Source: Anaerophaga thermohalophila DSM 12881
GTDB lineage: Bacteria > Bacteroidota > Bacteroidia > Bacteroidales > Marinilabiliaceae
Reading direction: 5' to 3'
DNA length: 64,000 bases
NCBI RefSeq assembly: GCF_000191885.1
Contig: NZ_AEWI01000001.1
Span: 124,001 to 188,000, forward strand
Program-made: the position numbers and the translations under genes
Notes under the pieces: model-generated
Seen by the model: only the letters and a program-made list of their open reading frames with translations
What the model was told of the DNA's origin: nothing
Database searches by the model: none
Shown here: piece after piece, positions 41,567 through 50,216 of the stretch
Numbering within the stretch: position 1 is the stretch's first letter
How the letters are laid out: each line of letters begins with the position of its first letter

Positions 41567-41944
41567 TCACTTTGCAGTTATTTCTGAAACCAACTGTTGC
41601 AGAAAATCTCTATGGTAATAATCGTCGTCCACAATTTCATCATTCCAGACCAGAATGTCGATATCTATTTCGCGGGGTCCAAACTTTGGGCGTAAACGGT
41701 TACGTCCAAGAATATCTTCCATCTCTTTTAGTCGTATTGACAATTCGTCCCTTTCAAGATCGGTTTCCAGTAGAACGGCAGAGTTATAGAAGTCGGGCTG
41801 GTTGATAATGCCTACAGGGGCAGTCCTGAGAACGGAAGACCGCTTCAATAGCCTGAAATTTTGCTGCAATAGATCAACTGCCCGTTTCAAGTTTAAATGG
41901 GCATCTATATTACTTCCTAGTCCTATGATCACACGGTTGCCCAT
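41567..41944 (-). CDS. folK: HPPK, 2-amino-4-hydroxy-6-hydroxymethyldihydropteridine pyrophosphokinase
   Basis: 125 residues, short for the family (about 150-170). VIIGLGSNIDAHLNLKRAVDLL, PDFYNSAVLLETDL, LGRNRLRPKFGPREIDIDILVW are the conserved pterin- and ATP-binding motifs, with the catalytic Asp pair in DIDIL. The usual C-terminal LPHPR...FVL segment is abbreviated to YYHRDFLQQLVSEI. It overlaps folB by one base (TAATG). Confidence 0.88.
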   Translation of the reverse strand: MGNRVIIGLGSNIDAHLNLKRAVDLLQQNFRLLKRSSVLRTAPVGIINQPDFYNSAVLLETDLERDELSIRLKEMEDILGRNRLRPKFGPREIDIDILVWNDEIVDDDYYHRDFLQQLVSEITAK

Positions 41945-42312
41945 TACTGACCGGTTTTTTTGGAAAGGGAGAATGAGACGCTCCGCGCAAACCTTAAAGC
42001 ATGCGGTTTGTCCACTTCAATTTCGACCGACTGTACCCTTGGAATGGACAAAATCAGATCGGCAACATCATTGGCCACTTTCTCCAGGAGGTTAAAGCTG
42101 TTTCCCTCTACCAGGGCAATTATCTGTTTACATATTTCTCTGTAATCCAAAGCCTCACCCGGTTCATCACTCAGTTCTTCGCCCTGAGTAAGATAATTAA
42201 TGGATATATTCAGCAGTAAATCCTGATTTTTCCCCAATTCATGCGGATTGAAACCAACCTGAGTACGCAACAAAAGGTCTTTAATAAAAATTGTAGCCAT
42301 AGTCATTGTCAT
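41944..42312 (-). CDS. folB: Dihydroneopterin aldolase
   Basis: 122 residues: IFIKDLLLRTQVGFNPHELGKNQDLLLNISI, EALDYREICKQIIALVEGNSFNLLEKVANDVADLIL and VEIEVDKPHAL. It has the conserved Tyr and Glu (NLLEKVA) that bind the pterin. It makes 6-hydroxymethyldihydropterin for the FolK step encoded next. The start overlaps the upstream SDR stop by 4 bases. Confidence 0.92.
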   Translation of the reverse strand: MTMTMATIFIKDLLLRTQVGFNPHELGKNQDLLLNISINYLTQGEELSDEPGEALDYREICKQIIALVEGNSFNLLEKVANDVADLILSIPRVQSVEIEVDKPHALRFARSVSFSLSKKTGQ

Positions 42313-43028
42313 AGAAGATGTAACCCACTGTCACAATAAATAATTTGACCGGTAACAGAGGAACTGTTCAACAAAAAAGAGACTGAAGCAGCAATATCGG
42401 AAGTATCAACCCTGCGTTTCAGCGGTGTTCTGTCGACAACGTGCTTCAGGTAATCATCGCTTTTGCGCGATGGCGGCAGTACAGGTCCTGGAGCCACAGC
42501 ATTCACTCTAATCCCGGGCGCAAAAGATAATGCGGCCATTCTGGTTAGGGCTTCCAGGTTCTTCTTGGCCAAAAGATAAGCAGCATGAGATGCTTCGTTG
42601 GTTGTTATCTTGGCATCGAGCATATTAACAACACATCCGGAATTAAAGGAATTTCTGAACGACTGGAGCAAAAAGAAAGGTGCTTCAAAGTTCACTGCCA
42701 TTTCTTTTCGTAAAAAAGAAGGGGAAGTCTCTTCAATACTGCCTGAATGGAAAGTACTGGCATTGTTTACCAAAGCATGTAATCTGTCAATCCCTTCAGG
42801 CAATCTGCCAAAAAGCGACAAAACAGCATCAATATTACTTAAATCGCATTGTATAACTGGAAATTCCCGGTCTCCATAATTTTCCTTTAATTCTTTGGAA
42901 AGACCGAGCGCCTCATCACGACTGTGGTTATAGTGCAACACTACTTCCCATCCTTCGGCTGCCAGAAAGCGGGTAATGGCTGCACCTACTCTTTTTGCCG
43001 ACCCGGTAATTAAAACTGTTTGCTTCAT
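42309..43028 (-). CDS. SDR reductase, FolM/pteridine-reductase type
   Basis: 239 residues. LITGSAKRVGAAITRFLAAEGWEVVLHYNHS is the TGxxKRxG cofactor loop typical of FolM/PTR1 pterin reductases. ALVNNASTF, VNMLDAKI and the catalytic YLLAKKNLEALTR (Tyr-x3-Lys) follow. The operon position before folB and folK supports reduction of dihydromonapterin or dihydrofolate, which would serve strains lacking FolA. A general SDR role cannot be excluded. Confidence 0.82.
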   Translation of the reverse strand: MKQTVLITGSAKRVGAAITRFLAAEGWEVVLHYNHSRDEALGLSKELKENYGDREFPVIQCDLSNIDAVLSLFGRLPEGIDRLHALVNNASTFHSGSIEETSPSFLRKEMAVNFEAPFFLLQSFRNSFNSGCVVNMLDAKITTNEASHAAYLLAKKNLEALTRMAALSFAPGIRVNAVAPGPVLPPSRKSDDYLKHVVDRTPLKRRVDTSDIAASVSFLLNSSSVTGQIIYCDSGLHLL

Positions 43029-43498
43029 GTTGAAGAAGGTTCATATATCAAAGCAACAATTTTCTCAAGTTCTCTCTGGTCTATTTCGTCAAAGGCATTC
43101 AGCTTTTTACTGTCCACATCCAAAACAGCCAAAATTTTGCCGGTTTTGTTATAAACGGGTACCACAATTTCAGACTTACTTAATGACGAACAGGCAATAT
43201 GACCAGGAAACTTTTCCACATCAGGCACAATAAGGCTCCTTTTTTCATTGATACCTGTCCAGCAGACGCCGGTATTCTTTTTTAGCTTAAGACAGGCAAC
43301 AGGTCCCTGATAAGGCCCGACAACAAGATCGCCATTGTCGAGATAATAAAATCCGGTCCAGAAAAAATCCGGCATTTTGTGATGCAGCAATGCAACGATT
43401 GTACTCATTCGTGACCACGGGCTCCTGGTTGCTCCTATTAATCCCTCGATTTGTCTGAAAATCCGCTGGTATCGACCGGTTTTGGTTTTGTTGCTCAT
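43025..43498 (-). CDS. msrC: GAF-domain free methionine-R-sulfoxide reductase
   Basis: 157 residues from ATG 43498 (MSNKTKTG). An in-frame ATG at 43552 would add a poorly conserved tail. The fRMsr Cys pattern is present: GPVACLKLKKNTGVCWTGI and FPGHIACSSLSKSEIVVPV, in a GAF fold with FFWTGFYYLDNGDLVVGPYQG. It reduces free methionine (R)-sulfoxide with thioredoxin. It overlaps the SDR start by 4 bases and leads the folate operon. Confidence 0.88.
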   Translation of the reverse strand: MSNKTKTGRYQRIFRQIEGLIGATRSPWSRMSTIVALLHHKMPDFFWTGFYYLDNGDLVVGPYQGPVACLKLKKNTGVCWTGINEKRSLIVPDVEKFPGHIACSSLSKSEIVVPVYNKTGKILAVLDVDSKKLNAFDEIDQRELEKIVALIYEPSST

Positions 43499-43920
43499 AT
43501 TTTTCTTTAATAGATTGTTTTGGGTACACACATGAAAGTCTCTTTTTGTCAATCTTATTGTTGAAATTTATTACAAAGATCAACAGAGAATTGTGAATAA
43601 ACAAACTCGCCATCTCCATAACTCCACACTGCAAATAATAAGATTTTCACTTAAAGATAGAAAAAAGCGCTATTATCCGACAAAAATGTATTTAACTTTT
43701 TTGCGCCCAATCCGCACGGACTTTTACATTTTTTGTTCACGGGAATTTAGCTATAAGGCCTTCAGGATTTACGCTTCTCTCCAATTCTACAACAAAAAAC
43801 AACCGGCCATTGTATTAAAACAAATGACCGGCTGTCCACTCATCCACTAAACCCAAACCTTAAACGAATACAAAAAAATCATTCAGGCACTCAAATACCT
43901 GTTTAAAGATAATAAAAAAA
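43499..43920. other. Gene-free spacer with terminator
   Basis: No frame of coding quality. A hairpin CCGGcCATTG ... CAAATGaCCGG at 43803-43831, followed on the minus strand by a T-rich run, would end the sigma-factor transcript. Confidence 0.5.
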
Positions 43921-44439
43921 TCAAACTGCATAACTACCTTCACGATCCCTCAACATAACCTGCAATTTTTTCCTTGTAAAGAAAATTCTGCTCTTCACAG
44001 TGCCGATGGGCAAATCCAGTTTTTCGGCAATTTCTTTGTACTTATATCCATCGGTGTGCATCCTGAAAGGAACACGAAATTCATCACCCAGTTGTTCAAT
44101 ATACTTGTTCATTTCGGTCACGGAATGAACCATTTCGGGTGTTTCAGATGCAAAATTTTTCCGGAACGCATGTTTAAAGGCATCGTCAGACCCGTCAAAA
44201 GTGTTTCTGGTTTTCTGATTACGGCGATAGTTATTGATAAAAGTGTTCTTCATAATGGTGAACACCCAGGCCTTAAAGTTGGTATTTGCAACAAACTGGT
44301 TCCGATAAGTCAACGCTTTAAGGATTGTTTCCTGCAACAAATCATGAGCGTCTTCATCGTTTGAAGTCAGACTCAGGGCAAAATACAAGAGCTTGTCTTG
44401 CAGCCCCAACAAGCGATTGTTGAATTGAATTGATGTCAT
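43921..44439 (-). CDS. ECF-type RNA polymerase sigma factor
   Basis: 172 residues. Region 2 (LLYFALSLTSNDEDAHDLLQETILKALTYRNQF, then NFKAWVFTIMKNTFINNYRR) and region 4 (PFRMHTDGYKYKEIAEKLDLPIGTVKSRIFFTRKKLQ) are typical of the ECF sigma-70 group. No anti-sigma gene is adjacent, as is common for the widely conserved ECF factors of Bacteroidota. The regulon is unknown. Confidence 0.93.
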   Translation of the reverse strand: MTSIQFNNRLLGLQDKLLYFALSLTSNDEDAHDLLQETILKALTYRNQFVANTNFKAWVFTIMKNTFINNYRRNQKTRNTFDGSDDAFKHAFRKNFASETPEMVHSVTEMNKYIEQLGDEFRVPFRMHTDGYKYKEIAEKLDLPIGTVKSRIFFTRKKLQVMLRDREGSYAV

Positions 44440-44915
44440 GGTGTATTGGTTTTTATTTGTTTTCCGTCTAACAAAAATACAAAAAAAATAAACGCTTCCA
44501 AATAACTCAACAATCCATCTTCAACTCTATTTAGTTTAATTCTAAATAATAATTCACACTACAACCTCATTATCTGGAATTTATATTTTAAACAATAACA
44601 AGTTTCTAAATTACATCAAAAAAGAAGAAATGTCAATAGTGTTTAATGTTAAACAAGAAAAATGCGTTCTAATATAAGAACAGAAAGAGCAATTTAGAAT
44701 GATTACAATTTATCATCAGACTTATCAGATGCCCTTGAGTCCTTTTCTTCATCCAGCGTTTGTTCAACAATGTCCGAACCATCCTTCTTAAAAAAAAACC
44801 ATTTGTCCGGTACAGTCTTTCCTCATGTTCCTTTAATGATTGCCAAGAAAGGGTTGGTGAGATCAACATTACCGCGAACAATTGCTAAATTTGGGTTCAA
44901 ACAAAAATTATTTAT
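44440..44915. other. A/T-rich spacer between divergent genes
   Basis: No coding frame above background, no repeat family and no clear promoter motif. It probably holds the divergent promoters of the sigma factor and nucleotidyltransferase genes. Confidence 0.4.
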
Positions 44916-46013
44916 ATGCCACCATTTTATTCGAAAATTGCCAGCATTGTTTTCGAATGGTGTCGTCCAGGCACCACTTCTCCACCCGATCTTCCGGATA
45001 ATCCCGAATTGGCATCGCAGCTTTTCGATTTTGCCGCCCGAAATGGTGTTGCCCCCTGGTTCTATTTTCAGTTAAACAAAAAATTGGACAAAGGAGTTCA
45101 ATTGCCCAGGGAGATAGAGAACAAATTCAGGATGCAATATCTCCAAACCCTGGTTATGAACCAGCAAAAATGGAAAGTTTTCGGAGACATAAATTTTTTA
45201 GCGCAACAACATGGCATAAAAATAATACCGCTGAAAGGGACAGCACTTGCCTTTACGCTATATCCCCAGGAATCACTGCGTCCCATGGGCGACATCGACA
45301 TCCTGCTGCCAGAGAATCAGATCGAAAAATTTAAAGAAATCATGTACCGAAACGGAGCACAACAACTTTATGCTCCCATTTCTCAACTTCACGCCAAAGT
45401 GAATGCACATGTTCCGGCTATCCGCTGGCAAAATATCATGATAGAGCCTCATCAACGCCTGTTTGCGCTGGGCAATCCGTTAAACCCCGATAGTATCGAT
45501 CTTTTCGCGCACACGACCCACCCTCCCAATCAATCTGATATACTGATATTCGATGACATCATGCAGACCTATCACCTGGCTGCCCATGCCTTTAAAGGAT
45601 TTCAAATGGGAGGAATGCGCCTGGGATGGTTGCTCGACATTGCCCTTGTGCTAAAAAGGAATGTATCAGACCCGGAATTTATTAACAAAGTTATTGCACT
45701 AAATCCCACGTCCAAAAAACAAATTGAATCGGCCATATATTGGAGCTCACTTCTTTTAAAAGATGTGCCATGGCATATTCATCCATCAGTTCCGTTTCCC
45801 GATGAGGCAATTTTTCACAGAGAAGTAGAAACCGAAAAGAAACACAAATTCATTGTACTACGCGAAATTTCAAGACTCTCCGGAATACACAAAAAAATAT
45901 TGATGCTCTTCAGAGAGTTTTTCCCGGAAAAAGCATATATGGATCAACAATACGGCCGGCACCGGGGATTTTCATTACTGAAACTTTACTTCAGGCGAAT
46001 ATCAGGGTTCTGA
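44916..46013 (+). CDS. Nucleotidyltransferase-family protein (NTP_transf_5 type)
   Basis: 365 residues. IKIIPLKGTALAFTLYPQESLRPMGDIDILLPENQIEKF gives the LKG...D(I/L)D motif of the uncharacterised nucleotidyltransferase family, and HVPAIRWQNIMIEPHQRL follows. The C-terminal helical part has HLAAHAFKGFQMGGMRLGWLLDIALVL. Members are often encoded near polysaccharide or peptide-export genes. Here there is no such neighbour, so the substrate is unknown. Confidence 0.78.
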   Translation: MPPFYSKIASIVFEWCRPGTTSPPDLPDNPELASQLFDFAARNGVAPWFYFQLNKKLDKGVQLPREIENKFRMQYLQTLVMNQQKWKVFGDINFLAQQHGIKIIPLKGTALAFTLYPQESLRPMGDIDILLPENQIEKFKEIMYRNGAQQLYAPISQLHAKVNAHVPAIRWQNIMIEPHQRLFALGNPLNPDSIDLFAHTTHPPNQSDILIFDDIMQTYHLAAHAFKGFQMGGMRLGWLLDIALVLKRNVSDPEFINKVIALNPTSKKQIESAIYWSSLLLKDVPWHIHPSVPFPDEAIFHREVETEKKHKFIVLREISRLSGIHKKILMLFREFFPEKAYMDQQYGRHRGFSLLKLYFRRISGF

Positions 46014-46175
46014 GCCAGAAAGGGAATACTTGCCTTTCCAGGCTCGCATTGGTAATTTAGGGGAAAACACAGCATCTTCGGTAAGTCCGAATTTTTTGAT
46101 TAGTGGCATTGCCTCGGCTTCTATAGCAACAAGGAATTTAATACGCTCACTAATAGCCAATTAATATTAATATCA

Positions 46176-46209
46176 AGGTCTGAAAAGCATCTTTTTATAC
46201 CGCATTCAT
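46176..46209. repeat. Family A end fragment immediately 3' of dinB
   Basis: ggtctgaaaagcatctttttataccgcattca joins both A ends with the centre deleted. It abuts the dinB stop. The preceding spacer 46014-46175 shows no gene. Confidence 0.55.
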
Positions 46210-46210
46210 G

Positions 46211-47278
46211 TTAATCAAAATTAATAGTCAGCTGCACCTCCTTCGGACGTTCTTTTTCTTCAAAATTGGAAATGGATATTCCCAAAAGGCGAACCGGTTT
46301 ACGGGGATTTGCAATTTTTAATAAGTCCCTAACCACAGCATGCAGCTCTTTCTGATTTTTCAACGGACTCAAAAAAGTCAGAGAACGGGTAATCTGTTCA
46401 AAGTCATTATATTTAACCTTTAAAGTAATTGTTTTGCCAAAAACATTGTGCTTTTTTATCCGTTTCCATAATCCCTCTTCCAAGTCACCTAATTCTGTCA
46501 ACATCTCATCAGTGGTATCAATATCCTTCAGGAAAGTTTTTTCGATGCCAACCGATTTCCGCTCACGATGTGGAACAACCGGACGATCATCGATGCCGTT
46601 GGCAATCTGATGAAAAAATATTCCTGCTTTTCCGAAATTTCTGGTCAACATTGACAAATCAGCATTCCGAATATCTTGACCAGTAAATAATTGAAGATCA
46701 TGCATTTTTCGCGTTGTACTCGGTCCCACCCCATAAAACTCTTCCACCGGCAAATTGCCGATAAAATCCAGTACTTCTTCGGGCTTAATAACAAACAATC
46801 CGTCAGGTTTATCCTGCTCGGAAGCAATTTTAGCCATAAACTTGTTTATACTGACACCGGCAGAGGCCGTAAGTCCGGTAGTTTCAAAAATACGACGTTT
46901 TATGTCACGGGCAATCAATGTTGCCGAGGGCATTCCCATCTTATTGGTGGTCACATCCAAAAAAGCTTCATCGATGGATAAAGGCTCCACCAGGTCGGTA
47001 TAATCACGAAAAATATCCATAATGGTAGCAGAGACCGCCCGGTAAACATCAAACCGCGACTTTACGAAAATAAGCCCCGGGCATTTCCTGGCCGCAATTC
47101 TGGAAGGCATGGCCGAGTGAACACCGTATTTACGTGCCTCATAACTGGCAGCGGCAACCACCCCACGATCGGTATTTCCGCCGACAGCAACCGGTTTCCC
47201 ACGTAAAGAAGGATCATCCCGTTGCTCTATCGAAGCAAAAAAAGCGTCCATATCGATATGGATAATTTTACGCAACAT
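46211..47278 (-). CDS. dinB: DNA polymerase IV
   Basis: 355 residues. IIHIDMDAFFASIEQRDDPSLRGKPVAVGG, VVAAASYEARKYGVHSAMPS, PLSIDEAFLDVT (catalytic SxDE), TASAGVSINKFMAKIASEQDKPDGLFVI and FYGVGPSTTRKMHDL (HhH) are all present. The C-terminal little-finger domain lacks an obvious beta-clamp tail longer than VQLTINFD. A Y-family translesion polymerase, normally damage-induced. No LexA-type box could be identified. Confidence 0.95.
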   Translation of the reverse strand: MLRKIIHIDMDAFFASIEQRDDPSLRGKPVAVGGNTDRGVVAAASYEARKYGVHSAMPSRIAARKCPGLIFVKSRFDVYRAVSATIMDIFRDYTDLVEPLSIDEAFLDVTTNKMGMPSATLIARDIKRRIFETTGLTASAGVSINKFMAKIASEQDKPDGLFVIKPEEVLDFIGNLPVEEFYGVGPSTTRKMHDLQLFTGQDIRNADLSMLTRNFGKAGIFFHQIANGIDDRPVVPHRERKSVGIEKTFLKDIDTTDEMLTELGDLEEGLWKRIKKHNVFGKTITLKVKYNDFEQITRSLTFLSPLKNQKELHAVVRDLLKIANPRKPVRLLGISISNFEEKERPKEVQLTINFD

Positions 47279-47317
47279 GTTACAATTTTAACCATTTTTT
47301 GTGGCGGGACATAAAGT

Positions 47318-47460
47318 TGAGTGCAGTATAAAAAGCATATTTTTGTCAAAATCATGGCGTTTTAAATTTTTGTACCGGAGTTAACTTATTGTTAATGAGG
47401 ATGCAAAAATTTAAAACAACAACGAGTTTGGCAACAAAGATGCTTTTTAGACGGGGCTCA
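47318..47460. repeat. Family A palindromic repeat, 143 bases
   Basis: TGAGTGCAGTATAAAAAGC at the left and gatgctttttagacggggctca at the right, same length as the copy at 27110. It lies 40 bases upstream of the dinB start and just before a family C copy. Confidence 0.88.
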
Positions 47461-47500
47461 AAGTTAGATAAGATTATCTTTGTATTAAACAGGCACCCAA

Positions 47501-47883
47501 ATGAAACGAGCACGGATAAGACTGTCACAATAAGAACAGGTATAAAACACCAGCTAACCACTAATAATCAAAGAAACCAAAAAAAGGGAACAGATCCTTC
47601 GTCGTTACCTCCTCAGAATGACAAGAGGCCCTTTGTCATTCTGACGAAGGGAGAGAATTTAAAAAAAGCAAACAGACTAAAATGTGATTTTTATTGAAGT
47701 TAATAAAAATAATCTGTGTTCATCTGCGTCAACTATGGTGAACTCTCAACCTCAACCTTAACCTTAGCTGTCTGTCATTCTGAGCGAAGCGAAGAATCTA
47801 ACATCAATTAAAATATAATAAGCTGAGTCCCGATAAGCCGGAACGAGTTGCATCAGACCTTAAAAATAAATTTTATACGGATG
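47501..47883. repeat. Family C repeat, long copy, ending on the mnmD start codon
   Basis: Begins atgaaacgagcacggataag. It contains the paired cagatccttcgtcgttacctcctcagaatgac and tgtcattctgagcgaagcgaagaatct segments, and ends ttttatacggATGAA. The last ATG (47881) is the mnmD start. It shares most of its internal sequence with 61236-61612. The whole 47279-47880 gap is made of families A and C. Confidence 0.82.
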
Positions 47884-48552
47884 AACAAACCATTTCCAGG
47901 GTTAATATTAAAAACTTCAGAAGACGGTTCATCAACCCTTTACCGACCGGACATTGAAGAACATTATCATTCGATCCACGGTGCCATTCAGGAATCGATG
48001 CATGTCTTTATTAATGCCGGGCTGATGCATCATCCGGCAAAACATTTAAACATCCTCGAAGTAGGATTCGGAACCGGTCTTAATGCATTACTTACCCTGA
48101 TAAACATAAAAGACCATAAGATATATTACCATGCCGTTGAGAAGTACCCTCTTCCCGGGGAATTAGTTTCAAAAATAAACCATCCGCAGCATATTCAAAA
48201 CGTTCATGCAAAAACGTATTTCGATCAATTACACAAAGCTCCGTGGAATTCTATAGTCGAAATAACGCCTGAATTCAGTCTTTATAAGGAAGAAACGGAC
48301 CTGACATCTTTTCATCCGGATACAAAATTTGATCTTGTTTATTTCGATGCTTTTAGTCCGGACAAACAACCTGAACTATGGGAGCCTGAAATTTTCAATA
48401 CTATTTCAGCCGGCATGAATGCCGGTGCAATTCTTACGACATACAGCGTTAAGGGAAGTGTGAAAAGGGCTATGCAAAAAGCGGGTTTAATTATTGAAAA
48501 AATTCCAGGCCCCCCGGGCAAAAGAGAAATGCTCCGGGCTTTTAAAAAATAA
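47881..48552 (+). CDS. mnmD: MnmD-like tRNA U34 methyltransferase (MnmC1 domain, stand-alone)
   Basis: 223 residues from ATG 47881 (MNKPFPGLIL). SAM motif LNILEVGFGTGLNALLTLI and the family signature FDLVYFDAFSPDKQPELWEPEIF, then GAILTTYSVKGSVKRAMQKAG and PGPPGKREMLRAFKK. It would methylate 5-aminomethyl-uridine at the tRNA wobble position after MnmEG. There is no fused FAD oxidase (MnmC2), as in many Bacteroidota. Confidence 0.88.
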   Translation: MNKPFPGLILKTSEDGSSTLYRPDIEEHYHSIHGAIQESMHVFINAGLMHHPAKHLNILEVGFGTGLNALLTLINIKDHKIYYHAVEKYPLPGELVSKINHPQHIQNVHAKTYFDQLHKAPWNSIVEITPEFSLYKEETDLTSFHPDTKFDLVYFDAFSPDKQPELWEPEIFNTISAGMNAGAILTTYSVKGSVKRAMQKAGLIIEKIPGPPGKREMLRAFKK

Positions 48553-48660
48553 TGGTACAAGCCACTAAATTCCCCTTCAGGCAAAAGGTAGTTTATCCAT
48601 ATTTTTTCTTACTTTCACCCGCATTTAAAAACATTGTATCAACAAAATTTATTTTTTATC

Positions 48661-49476
48661 ATGAAAAGAAAACAACCGGGAATTATCCTGATAACAGCAA
48701 TGATTATTCTAACAAGCTGTAACCGTGTTCCCTACACAGGAGAAGCCAAACTCGAAAACCAACTCGACAGTTTAAGTTATGCTTTAGGATTTTACGAAGC
48801 AACCAGCTGGAAACAACATTTCGAAAAACTGCCATTTGATACCATCGACTATAAATATGTTGCATTGGCATTTAAAAATTCCGAACTGGTTGATAACTAC
48901 ATCGATTTTCGAAAAAACCAACTCGACACCATCGACATAGAGATGTTTAAAAAAGGCTTCTTCAACGAATTAGCATACGATAAATCATATTTTACGGATA
49001 TGACTGCAGATATTTACATCCGTAAAATTTTCACACAGGTTAAAGAGAAAAAGGACAGCGTTAAAAATGCAGAAGGCCGGGAAAACCTGAATAAAGGACA
49101 GGCCTTTTTAGAGGAAAATGCCAAACAAAAGGGTGTTGTAACACTTGAAAGCGGACTTCAGTACCAGGTCTTAAAAGAAGGCAGCGGCCGGAAACCTGAA
49201 AAAACCGACAGAGTAAAATGTACTTACCACGGAACTTTGATTGACGGTACCATTTTCGACAGTACTGTAGAACGGGGAGACACAGCCACATTCAGGGTAA
49301 ACCGTGTTATAAAAGGTTGGCAGGAAGCGCTTACAATGATGCCCGAAGGCTCGGAATGGAGATTGTTTATTCCTTCAAACCTCGCGTATGGTACAAATGG
49401 TGCAGGAGACAAAATCGGTCCCAACGAAACACTTATCTTCGACATTGAATTGATTGAAATCCTGGAAAAACAATAA
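48661..49476 (+). CDS. FKBP-type peptidyl-prolyl isomerase lipoprotein
   Basis: 271 residues from ATG 48661, which gives a lipoprotein signal (MKRKQPGIILITAMIILTSC). Residues 35-155 are the helical FKBP N-terminal dimerisation domain (LDSLSYALGFYEATSW). The C-terminal domain has LESGLQYQVLKEGSGRKPEKTDRVKCTYHGTLIDGTIFDSTVERGD, VIKGWQEALTMMPEGSEW and IPSNLAYG. A periplasmic folding helper of the FkpA/Mip kind. Confidence 0.93.
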   Translation: MKRKQPGIILITAMIILTSCNRVPYTGEAKLENQLDSLSYALGFYEATSWKQHFEKLPFDTIDYKYVALAFKNSELVDNYIDFRKNQLDTIDIEMFKKGFFNELAYDKSYFTDMTADIYIRKIFTQVKEKKDSVKNAEGRENLNKGQAFLEENAKQKGVVTLESGLQYQVLKEGSGRKPEKTDRVKCTYHGTLIDGTIFDSTVERGDTATFRVNRVIKGWQEALTMMPEGSEWRLFIPSNLAYGTNGAGDKIGPNETLIFDIELIEILEKQ

Positions 49477-49517
49477 AAAAGAGTGAAACTGTCGTCACAG
49501 ACAGCCCCACTCCTTTC
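49475..49517. terminator. Hairpin terminator between converging genes
   Basis: GAGTG/CACTC with an inner CTGTC/GACAG stem and a T6 run on the minus strand. It serves the leftward kdu transcription unit and perhaps the FKBP gene. Confidence 0.6.
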
Positions 49518-49631
49518 ACACACAACTAATAAAACCTATATGAAAACAGTTGCAATATAAATAAATCCGGATATTATATGCAAAAATAATACAAAAAATT
49601 GCCTGTTTAATATCATTACTCCGGTGAACCT

Positions 49632-50210
49632 TTATTTACTGCTATTGAAATCTGACATTTTTTTGGCAGCAATAATCAGTTGATTCTCGAAATAGTCACG
49701 GGTTTTAAATCCTTCATCCTGATATTCCCAACCGCTAAAAAAACAATACTCTGAAGGTTTTTCTTCATTCAGCCTCAGAGCGATCATGTGTGTTTCCACT
49801 ATCCCGTCGCCTTCGTCGGGGGATTTCCAGGTTTCAATAAACTGGTTAGCCGGAACAAGTATAGCCATTCCGGGGTTTTCGCCAAGAAAGGCCTGATTTC
49901 CGTGTGAAGCTACAATTTTATATCCGCTTTCTTCCAGCTCGAAAAACTCCTTTTGTTGCATATTAACGATACCTGTTACGAGCTCTTCATCACCGCGGAG
50001 ACCATCCACAAAAACTTTATTTCTGTAAAACAAATCGCCTGCATAAATAGAGATGCGGTGGGTAATATCATAACTCCTTCCGGCAATCGGAACACCTTCG
50101 TATTTCAACTCAAACATAGCTCTCACAGGCCCTTCGGTAATGAAGTTGTAAGTTCCTCTTTCACACTCACCAACCCTGCTAACCTCATCGCCAACACGAA
50201 TACCAATATA
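49632..50210 (-). pseudogene. 5'-truncated DUF4861 protein
   Basis: The longest ATG frame is 164 residues (from 50126), but sequence related to DUF4861 proteins continues upstream in frame to 50210: GIRVGDEVSRVGECERGTYNFITEGPVRAMFEL. A stop there directly abuts the KduD stop. Full DUF4861 proteins are about 400 residues with a signal peptide, and here the N-terminal half is missing. DUF4861 genes are normal companions of polysaccharide-lyase and kdu genes. Likely a deletion remnant fused against kduD. Confidence 0.7.
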
Positions 50211-50216
50211 CTATTT

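Noticed and set aside
44669-44881. 70-residue frame in the spacer before the nucleotidyltransferase gene
   Set aside because: Low-quality composition, no start context and no partner; treated as chance.
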